Assembly (NCBI GenBank): GCA_963693365.1
Contig: CAVNZM010000008.1
Span: 7,378,001 to 7,442,000, forward strand
Origin: Amoebidium appalachense
Taxonomy: Eukaryota > Ichthyosporea
Reading direction: 5' to 3'
Length of the DNA stretch: 64,000 bases
Below are positions 50,086 to 61,575 of the stretch, piece after piece. The notes beneath the pieces are model-generated. The model saw nothing but the letters and a program-made list of their open reading frames with translations, was not told where the DNA came from and made no database searches. Position numbers and translations under genes: made by a program. Numbering within the stretch: the first letter of the stretch is position 1; each line of letters opens with the position of its first letter.

Positions 50086-52803
50086 ACACGTGCGTGCATG
50101 CGTGTGTGTGTGTTGGGGAAAAGAGAAGGAGGAAGAAGGGGGGGGGGGGGGGGGGGGGAGGCTGGGAGAGGCGGGGAGAGGGTATTGGTTAGTCTTCTAA
50201 ACAGTGGGTGACAGCAAGGGAGAAGGTGTTTATGTGGGTGTGCGCGGGAAGCCGGGGGGAGGGGGGAGGGGGAGGAGGAGAGGGGGAGTGCCGAAGGAGG
50301 GGGTGGGGGGGGTGGGGGGGGGGGGGGGGGGAGGGCAATAGATATCCTCTCCATCCGCTTAGGGAAAAAGGCATTGTATTCTAGTATTTTCAATGGACAT
50401 CACCGCGAACATTTCGGAGAGCAGACAAAGAAATGGGGGAAATGGAAATCGGAAAGAAAAATATACCTTTTTCGGGGTGTCCCAGGGGGTTCTGCTGCTT
50501 GATCGAATGGAAAATGGGCCCAGGTGCACTCTGCTTCGTGCTATTTACTGGTTCACCAACGGACGAGGTGGGTGCCTCATTCTCCCAACACTCGTCAACG
50601 AGGGCTTGGAATATGGTTGGTGTAGTTGTTGCTGTTGCCTCAGTGGTAGACGGGGTATTTTTATCCGTAGAAGGTGTGGTAGTGGTTGCCTGTTGAGAAT
50701 CGTGAACCAGCGTCAGATCGGCACTAATCGGCGTCGCATCAACGTTTGTAATTGGTGGATCGGCGTCGATTACGCTGCAGCTGGCGAGGAAGTCGTCGTC
50801 AAATGCCTGCATGGATCCCCACCAATGGTCGACTTGCAATACCGGCTCCCTCCATTTAAAGTCGCCCTTTGCCGTAACTGGCAGTGCGCCTGCACCTGCC
50901 AGCTCTTTTGAAGTACTGTGGGGGGACTCAATGTTGGAGGCCGCGGCGGCATGTGGGGATTCTTTAACCAGAGTCGGAGACATCTTTGAAAGGGAGACGC
51001 CGTCGCTGAAATCGTCGAAATCGGTTGCAATTAGTGCGCCTGCACCAATCGACTCGCTGTTTTCAATCTCTTTCTCATCATCCACACACTCTTTAACGAT
51101 ATCCTTGGGTGGAAGTGCACTGCGCATGAATTTTGGTGTTGGCAAATCACCCGGTTTGTCCAATGATGAAGCGACCGATGGCGTGTCACTCTCCGAGTTC
51201 GAAGCATTAGATGCGCTATTCGATTGGCTGGTGGAATCGCTCGAAGATCCCGATTGAGATTCCCTTGTCGGACCCGGACGATTCGCTGCTGCGGACTAGC
51301 ATGCGCTTAGGCGAGGCTGCACTGAAAGACTCCGAGTCATGGCTACTCATACGGTGGATCGATAGCGACCACGAGTGTACACTGTCATCACTCTCAGAGC
51401 CCGAAGTATCGGAACCGCTATCCGATTGGCTGCCGGAATCGCTCGAAGATCCCGGTTGCGAATTCTGGTCGAGCGACGCCGTGCTACTTCCGCCTGACAC
51501 GTGAATCATTGGTACTTTGCCGCGATAGGGGTGTTTCATTGAACTCTCGCTATCTGAATCCGTAGTATTGTTCGCCACAGAAATGCGATCCGCCGACGAA
51601 AGAGAGGCTGATGATTGGCCTACGAATGGGATACCTTGGTAACCGTGCAAGTTGTTGATTGATAGCGACCAGGAATGCCCACTGTCGCTGGTGCTGGAAG
51701 AAGTACCTGATGACGAAGATTTCGAAGATCCACTCTCAGGGTTGCTTGACTGGCTGGATTCACTGCCGCTGCTGCCTTTTGCGGAAGACTCGCCTGAGTC
51801 TCCCGACAAGTCGGGCGACGAAATTTCACTGCGGTCGACGATAAACACCCCCACGACGTGCTCTGAAGGGCTGGCGGTCATTGTTGGGGTTCTATCGCGA
51901 TCGTCCGGCGAATATTCGTCGTCGGCGTCTGAGAAATCACTGGCCACGGATTGGGACGGTGGTGAACTGGGGGGGTTCATAGCTAGTGCGCCTGCACCGG
52001 CCAATAGTGTCCCATTAAACACTGTGCTGTTTGGCGCGTCTGGCTCGTTAGCATCTTCAGCATCCGTGGGCTGAGCAATCGGCGATGATGAGGGAAGCGA
52101 ATCCCCTTCTGCGCTGCCGTCGTCTTTCTGTAACGAGAACGTGCTGTGTCAGCAATAAAACTATCCATCAACATGTTGCTTGACCAACTATGTTGGCTAG
52201 GCATGTGGGCCGTGATCATGTGGCCAAGTGGTCATGGCAACCATTGCGGCCTTGTGCATAATAAGGATTCTCTCTCTCATCGAGTCAACTCATCATATAT
52301 GTTATTGAAAATCCGCAAAGGATACTAATATCTTGAAAATGGAGGAAGAATAAAAAGAAACAGGCGGCGTTCGAGTGCTGCAAGCAAAACAAAAAAAAAC
52401 AAAACAACAAAAAAAAAAACGATGCCGGCAGGACTCGAACCTGCGCGGGCATAGCCCAATAGATTTCTAGTCTATCGCCTTAACCGCTCGGCCACGGCAT
52501 CTCATGTCTGCAACAGCGATAATGCATATATATTGATAAGTGCATACCTGGAAATCCTCTGGTGAAAGACAAAAACCTGAAACCGTCTCGAGCGACTTCT
52601 TTTCCACGTCCACGTCTGCATTTTCGGTACCTGTGAAGACAATGCATGTATTTTATCATGATTAATTAATATAATATATAGTTTTTTTTGTATACAGCAG
52701 CTGGTACTATTAGGCAATTATGCTGTGGAAAAATGCAAACTGCAGTCCCATATCGACGTTTCGTGTTTTTCGGTTGGGTGGGTAGGTAGCTTGGGTGGTG
52801 GTG

Positions 52804-52870
<67 letters not shown>

Positions 52871-55008
52871 TCACAAATTAATACATTATATTCACACCAC
52901 TGCGCAACTAATCCAACGCCGTAAGTGAGTGAGCAGGGCCACACGATTAGGCGCCGGGCCAGAGAGCCGAGAGGGCTTGCTCTTGGGTGGAGGGATGAGG
53001 TTCCATACCTTCGTGTATGGGTGATGCCGGTGTTGGCTCTTGGGCGGTTTTCTTTGGGGAAAGTCCACGGAAGAACAGCTGCATTGCAAGTAGCCCACTG
53101 GGCCGCCGTGAAGAGATTTTGCCCTCCTCTGGCTTCGTGTCCTCATTGGGCGACGGTGGTTTGCCCTCCTCTGAAATTGAAATCCCACTGGCTGGGGCTG
53201 ATCGATCGGCATCGGTGCTCGGCAAAGGCTCAGGGTGTACCTAGGTGTTGCAGACAGTGAGTGTGTGTTTTCATGTGCATTCATAATAAAGGAAACAAAG
53301 GGGTCACGGTGTTAAAGATGGTGTTTTCACCTCTCGTGCATGGTTGGGATTGGGGAGAGGCCCCTGCGTTTGGGGTTTGCGAATCAACCGTGATATATGA
53401 TGTGATAATAAGAAAAGGACCTCGTCAGTCTTGTGCAGACAACAGTAATCAGACCAAAGCACTAGCTACATTGGGTTTGAGTTTGCATTTTGGGGTTACA
53501 CCCACCTCGATGATTGGGCCTTCCCCGGCTTGATCCTTGCCGGGGGACTCTGCAGTAGGAAGGGGAGACGTGGGGGTGCTTGCAGTGTCTGCGTAGGTAG
53601 CCGTATTAGTTGTTATCATCAAACGAGACAGTATGGACCACCACCACAATAAAGAAAAATGATGAACAGGAGTCACACAAAAATGGCAGAATCTGCGGTT
53701 TCATTTGCCAATGATACCCGGCAATTAGATGACGTTTGGATAGACGGATTTCGGATCAGCCTCCGGCATTTCGAATACACAAATTATAGATCGGCATCAA
53801 GAAGGTATTAGCATATTTGGTTTCCCATATGGCTCCTATGACCCAGTAAAGAATCGTAATCAAGTTGCTGGGGATGCTATTCAATGGTATTAAAATGATT
53901 AGCTTTGACTTATTGGTCACCGATTGGGCACATGAGCCCCAAAATGTCAATCATCGCCAATTTCTGGTGTCTTCCAATTTGCTTTTGGTAACCGTGCATG
54001 TCTACTGATGTTATGTGTGTGCGCGTGCGCCTATGTTTCTTGGCGTGGGTGTGTGATGTGATAAGGGGAGGGGGGAAGCGGACGTGTTCTATTGGGAAAT
54101 CGAGGTGTGACTGTGAGACCGTAATCGTGGGGTGTGTGTGTGGGCAGCGGGAGAGATAGGAAGAAGGGGTGGGTTTGGTTGTTGTTGTTGGGGGGGGAGG
54201 GGGGAGGGGGCAGGGGAGAGGCGGGTGGATGTACTAAAGGTTGGTAAACATCGATGCAAAGAACTCCCACGCCCCCAAAAAATATGCAGATGGGGGCGGG
54301 GGGGGGGGGGGGGGGGGGGGGAGGGGGGTAGGAGGGGAATCCATGAATGAGGTTCCATACCTTCGTGTATGGGTGGTGCCGGTGTTGGCTCTTGGGCGGT
54401 TTTCTTTGGGGAAAGTCCACGGAAGAACAGCTGCATGGCAAGCAGCCCACTGGGCCGCCGTGGAGAGATTTTGCCCTCCTCTGGCTTCGTATCCTCATTG
54501 GGCAACTGTGGTTTGCCCTCCTCCTTTGAATCCTCCCCATTGGCCCCCTTTTCAATTTCCTTTTCTACTGCAGCTGCGGTTGGTGGGATGGATTTGCCGT
54601 TCTCTGATGGCATGCTTTCATTGGCTGAGACATCCTTGACCGAGTCTGATTCAAGACTGGGCGGTGTGGGCTGAACAAAAGAAAAAAAAGGAGATTCAGT
54701 AGGGGACGGAAGGGGAAATGGGGGGGGGGGGGTGAAGGTCAGGGATTACCGATGATATAGGATGGGGGGGAGAAAGGTGGGGGGGGGGGGGGGGGGGGGG
54801 GGAGCTTATGTTTGGTTTGTTTCATGGGAATCGTTAAAAATAACACATGCATCATTACGATTACAAATATTATCAATACTAGCTCCCCCCCCCCCCCCCC
54901 CCCCCTCCCCCCCCCCCCCCCCCCCCCCCCCCCGGGCCTCTAGCTCTCTCCGAAGCACACACATCTTTCCCTCTCGCTGTACGTCTCTCTTTTTATTCTC
55001 CCCCCCCT

Positions 55009-55060
<52 letters not shown>

Positions 55061-55893
55061 CCCCTCCTCACTCTCCCTCTCGCCTCCCCTACTGTGTGTA
55101 GTAAAGAGATAACACAAAAAAGAAGTGAAAAAGAAAGCAAGCCGGAGGAAAGGAATTGAAGGCACGTGGATGACGAAGTAGATGAATGGTTTCTTATTTC
55201 TTGAATGGTCTATATGTCGGCGTGAAGTGCACACGGGTGTGTCTGAATGAGCGTATTTGTGTGAACTTGCTCTACTTTTTTACATGCGTATGCGTTTGTG
55301 TGTGTGTGTGTGCACATGTGGGTGGACTCGGGAAGGAGGGGGGGAGGGGGGGGGGGGAGGGGGGGAGGGGGGGGGGGGGGGAGGGGGGGGGATGTATGTA
55401 GAGAGAATTCTTCACCTCGACAGTATCTCCATCGATGGCACTGGGGGCGGGAATATTCTCACAGGGGTTTTCTTCACCATGAGCGATCGTATTTACATCA
55501 GTCGGGTTGGAAATTTCAGCTGCTGCGTCCTCGATGGGGACCGAGGCTGGGGGAGTCTCTTTGAGAGGCTGCTTGGGGGCAAGCCCACGGAAGAACAGCT
55601 GCATGGCAAGCAGCCCACTGGGCTTACGTGCAGGAATTTTTCCCTCCTCCGATCCCGTGCTGCCATTAGCTGCCGGGGTCTTATATGCCTCCGGTGCCTC
55701 GGCCTGATTGGGTAGAGTGGAATCAGTTGGGCTCCCATTGGGTGGCTGATGATCTTTGTCCAATGAATCCGCTCCCAAGGTTGGTGAAGTAGACTCTGCA
55801 TCCTGTGTCCCAGAATATTTCACAAAGTGCTGCTTTTGGCTACCCCCCCCCCCCCCTTTTGCTATCACCATCACAAAGAAAGGACGGGGAACC

Positions 55894-55927
<34 letters not shown>

Positions 55928-57075
55928 TCCCCATCTTCCTGTCCGTTTTATCTGCAACCTGTCAACCAGCTTTTTATGTTTCTTCTGTTTTACTTCCAGG
56001 ATTATTACATCCCCTTCCCCTTGCCTCTTCAAGTACCAGGACTCTTCCTTTTACTACACAACCCCACCTACCACACACACAACTCCCCCCCCTCCCCCCC
56101 CCCCCCCCCCCCCCCCCCGGCGCACCACAGCCCTCGCCCCTCACACCCCCCCCCCGTCCCCCTCTTCCTCTCCATCTCCGTGGGGTCTTTAGACCCTACA
56201 TGCACACGAACACCTACCCTCGACTGCGTATCATGGCCCATTGGGCTGTTTTCGGCCATGTCGGTTGGCGGATGCCGTTCATCAACAGCACCGGGGGGGC
56301 TCTTGGGGGCACATTCATCCTGGGTGGTTAGAATAGGGCCAGAGGGGGTATCAGGGATGGCTGGGGGAGCCGGTTTGGGAGCCAGCCCACGGAAAAAGGC
56401 CTCGATGGCAAGCAGTCCACTAGGCTTCCGTGCTGGACTTTTGCCCTCCTGCGAACCCGTGCTGCCATTGGCTGACGTGGGTTTACCCTCCTCCATTGCA
56501 TCGTCCTTATTGGAGGGTGCATTAATGTCACTCTTGTCATCCTTCTCCCCCTGATTCTGATTGGCTATGGCAGCAGCGGTGCCGACAGCAGCAATAGCCA
56601 GTGGAATGGTGGCTCCGAAGGATTTGCCGTCCTCTGGTACCGCATCACTATTGGTGGATGTGGGTTCTCCCCCCTGAGACAGAGTGTCTGTCAGTACAAC
56701 AAGCTGACCACGACCTCCCCCTTCTCCCTCCCTCCCTTCCCCCCCCCCCCCCCCCCCCCCCCCCCCACGCCCGCCCTGCGCGCTCCCTATTCAACCCCAT
56801 ACAAACACGTACACAGAACCCAGCTCATTACCCGTTACACGTGTGCGCTCGGTCGAAGCCGAACCCTTCTTTCTTCTTCCCTTTCCCCACACCAATGCCA
56901 AATCATAAGGTTTTAAAAATGCCCTATGTTTCAGCAGCACTAAATCCGATGCCAGTAGTGCCTTGTGTGTTGGAGGGTGCCGTTTAGGTGTGTAATATAT
57001 ATGTGTGCCCCCTCCTCCTCCCTTCCCCCCCCCCCCCCCCCCCCGCCCCCTAAAAAAAAAAGAGAAAAAAGCGCG

Positions 57076-57142
<67 letters not shown>

Positions 57143-58091
57143 TGTGTGTGTGTGTGTGTTTGAACCTGCATCAACGAGCAAACCCCCGCGCCTACATACC
57201 TTCAGCCTGCCGTCCACTCCATTCAGAGGAGTGATCCCGCCGTCGTTGCCCAGCTCCGTAGCAATTTCCAACCCTGAAGCATAAGTGTCGTCATTCAAAC
57301 CAACGCTCACGTTACCGATTTCGCCATCGCTCACTTGCGAAGCGGCCACCAATTCAATGTTGGTGACGTCACCACCAAAGCCATTGCTCACATCCTCGGT
57401 TTGGCCATGGCCCCGGTTGGGGGTGTCGCTTGATTGGTTGTGAGTCGGCCACCAGCCCCCGGAAAGCAATGTGATTGGATTGCGGAGGGCGTTTTCGTCT
57501 TCAATCTCCACGGTTTGATTGGCTGATTGGCCTCCGGCACCATATTTGGTCGGCCCATCGGTATTGGGGTCAGAAACACCGAATTCTGCAAAACCCTCGC
57601 TCACTTTCTCCGCGGCCACCACTGACGGCGACAGCAACAACGAGATTTCGTCTGTGTCAGTGCCCAGTTCGGCGATTTTGCCAGCGCTCACTTGCTCCAC
57701 CGCATCGTCTTCAATGTCGACTGAGCCGGCGGCGCTCAGTTTGTCGGCAAACCCACTGCCCATTTCCGTTGCAGGGACGTTGTTGGTCTTGGCGGTGACG
57801 ATGTCGCTGGCGTCAGAGCCAATGCTCACATTGTCGCTTTGACCGGTGCCTAGTTTGTCGTCGAGGGATTCGATGGTTGGCCACCAACCCTGGGGAAGGG
57901 ACGTGATTGGATGGTTCAACTCTGCGTTCTGATTGGCTGGCGCAGAAACGCCCTGTTGCGGTGAGTGTTAGCAAGCCTGCTTGCCCCCCCCTTCCCCCCC
58001 CCCCCCCCCCCCCCTTCAACACACATTGAATTACATTCCAAACAACCAAACACACGGGCGCGCGCGCACCGTCACTGACACAACACACACA

Positions 58092-58148
<57 letters not shown>

Positions 58149-61100
58149 CAACTACGACCTCTCCTGCCTGCCCACCCTGGTCCGCTCATTTTGCTTTTAT
58201 GGCAACATTGTTTTAATCTCTACTTTTCAGCCCCGCTCACCTACATGTATTTTTGCAAAACCATGTACAAACACGGATACACAGAACGTTTGAGGGCACA
58301 TGTGTGTGTGTGGTGTATGTATGTGTGTGTGTGTGTGCGTGCGCGCGCTGTTGGGGCGCTGCGGGGGAGGGGGGGGGGGGGGGGGTTGTGATGATGGGGA
58401 GGTGGGAAGGGTAGGAAGTGGATCAATGGTTGTTTTTGTTTGGGAGGCTTTTTTGCATTCCTGAGATTCCGTACCTTGCCTGACATTTCTCCAGCCGAGC
58501 GTGCCGACATTGAACTCTGTGGGGGCTCTGTCGGCTCTGAGGTATCGTCTTCGGGGAGGCTCATTGGTGGCCGTGTCGAAATTCGCTGCTGTGCCCCTGG
58601 GGACGACTGAGTCGGACAAAAATCCTTCGTCATGGCATTATCATTGAGATGGTCCTGTGGGGTTGTTGTTGTTGGGGGGGGGGGGGGGGGGAGGGGGGAA
58701 GAAAGGATGGGGGAATATGGGGAGGTGTGTATGTGTGTGTGTGCGTGTAAGTGAGTGAGTTGTTTGTTTGTGTGTTTTTCTTTTGTTTTTGTTTTTTTTT
58801 GGGGGGGGGGGGGGGGGGGGGGGGGGGGAGGGGGTGAGGGGGTGAGGGGGGCAGAGGAGGAGGGGGGATGCTTGTCAGTGATGAAAAAAGTTAAAACGCT
58901 ACAACGGCTAAAGAGTTCCAAACTGCACACCTCTTTCCAATAAATGTGTCGGCGCTAAGACCTCCACTCTAGTGCTCTAATTCCATTTACTGCAGAACTC
59001 GCTACTATTCCCTTGCAGGCTGCCCATGTGTGTGTGTGTGTGTATGTGTGTGTAATTACATGTGCACGTGTATGGGCATGGTATGCGCGCGGACGTGTGT
59101 GCTTGTGTGTGTGGATACACGTGTGTGTGTATGTGTGCATGTGTGTGTACGCATATACAGGTGTGCATGTGCTCACATGTGTCTATGTATGTGCACACAC
59201 ACGCCCATCGGTATGAATTGTAGTTAAGTGTGTTTGTGTGCAAAGTGATAGGATGCATACCAATGCCCATGCCTCGTCCTGCTTAAGAATATCCCCGGCA
59301 CTGATCGCCAACTCTTCGCTCCCATCACCTCTTGTCCAATCAGAATCATAGACTGTTGGAACACTTGCTCCATCTCCCCCACCCACGACCACATCCACTT
59401 CAGCAACGCCACTCTCATAGTCCCCGTTTCTAAATCCGACCAAGGGAACTATGGGCGGGGTCATTTGTTTGGCTTTGGGTCGGCTCCAGTTGGTGGTGGT
59501 CGTAATAGCAGGGGGGCTCAATGAATCTACAGCCGGGGTGGTCGGATTTACATCTGAGGATTGATCAAGAGCTCCGGCACCGGCAACCTCTCTCACCACT
59601 CCGACTTCCGGTGCGGTTTTCGTGCCCGTCGCCGTGATTGCACCTGTCAATGGAATTTCGGACAGGAAGGGGTGGCTGGGTTTGCGACCAAAATTCGTGG
59701 TGGTCAATACGGGGGGGCTCATTGTCTTCTCCGCCACCGAGTCGGGGTCCAAATTTGGGGTGTCCGAATTTGCCGTATCAGACTCCTCATCTGGCTTTGA
59801 TTGGTCGTTGGAATTTGCACTAAATCCGGACAGAGGCAAGTTACCCAGCTCACAGCCGATAGCGGATGTAGTTTCGATAGGGGGGCTCATGGGTTCGTTG
59901 CGTGAAATTTCACGCTCAGCTGTGTTCGAGATAGGTTTCGTTGTACTGTGACGGTGTTTGGTGGTGGTTTTGACGGGGGGGCCCATGGGAACTTTTGCTG
60001 GGATGCCCGTGCCCCTACTGACCCCACCATTCAAAATTTCGTCGTCGCCATTGCCTACTTCCTTGGTGTGGTTGAGAGTAGGTAGCCCAAATCCGACCGC
60101 CAAACTCTTACTGGGGCGCCTGTCGCAGTTTGTTGTTGTCTTTATGGCCGGAATTAATGGGGGCTCTTCAACGTCGTTCGGGGTTACATCCCTCATGCTT
60201 CCTGAAATTTCCGATTCCCCCTCCGTATTTTCATAGTCCACAGAACGAGACTGGCCCTGCCCAATATCGAACACTGGGGGTTCGTGTCGAGTGGGGCTCG
60301 TTGGTGGCGGTGCGGAATCGACGGAAATTTCGGTGCTTGGAGTTACACCAACCAAACTATCGCCAATGTCGGCTTCTGTGGTACTGCCAGGGGGGTTCAA
60401 AGGGCTACCGGGGAAATTTCCAGGGGACATCAACTCCACCTCCCGCCAATTTACGTCCGTAATCAGGGTGGAGTCAGGGGGCATAAATCTGACCACAGGG
60501 ATGACGTCCAAGCTGTCTCGCGAGCCGTTGTCAGCCGCAGGTACTTGCGGGATGGCCGGATTTGGGTGGGTCGTGGTTGGATCCGGTTGCTTGCCTGCCT
60601 GCTGAGGTGAGATAGCGGTAAGTATATGGGGAGTATCAGATGCTTTGGGTAAATTTCAGGTCGGGTGGGGGGTTTCTCTGTGCATTAGAGTGGGGGGGCT
60701 TCTTCCTTTTCTTCTCCTTACTTTACTTTTGTTGGTGTTTCTTTCCCCTTTTCTATTTTCCCCCTCACTCAATTGCGCAGCGTCACATGTGCATGAATGC
60801 ATAAGTGTGGCAAGAGGAAGTCATGTGTGCCCACGCAACACAAGGAGCCGTTGATGGTTGAAAACTCAGATTGCGTTCCCCGTGGCCCCCCCCTTCCCCT
60901 CCCCAACCCCCCCTCTCTCCTCCCCCCTCCCCCCCTCTCCCCACATACCATTTCGTCATTCTCGCCCACAGATCCACTCTCCGGCTCCTGCGATGACGGC
61001 AACACAGGAGACTCGGCTGTAGGGGGGCTCAACGAATCCTGGCCCGAAATTTCAACCCTGGCATGGTCCTCTGCAGGTTTGTCACGGGCCACAATTGCTG

Positions 61101-61363
61101 CTGCGGTGGCAAAACCGGCCACCAAGGGCACCACGGTGGGGGTTCTTGTGGGTTTGCCCCAGTTGGTGGTGGTGCGGATGGGGGGGTTGGATGCGCCATT
61201 GGTCGCAATTTCGGGCACCTGTAGCATTACGTTTGGTTAGTGAAGGTCCATTTATGGCAAATATGTAAGCCTAACCCCCCTACTCCCCCCTTCCCCCCTC
61301 CCCACCGACCACTTCGTTCACCGTGGCAAACTGAGCTTCCACTTCAGGGTTTCATCCTAAGCT

Positions 61364-61394
<31 letters not shown>

Positions 61395-61527
61395 TCCAAG
61401 CACTTCTTGGTCCGGCTTCTATTTGCTTTCCTTATGATATTAATCGTGTAGGTTTTCCGCGTAGCATCCGGAAAGTTCTTGACTATATGATCGAAGGAGG
61501 GAGGTAAAAGGGGTGTGTGTATGCTTT

Positions 61528-61575
<48 letters not shown>

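Noticed and set aside
50393-52074. Plus-strand open frames opposite the Ser-rich exon
   Set aside because: They are antisense shadows of the Ser/Asp repeat. Splice sites and phases support only the minus strand.
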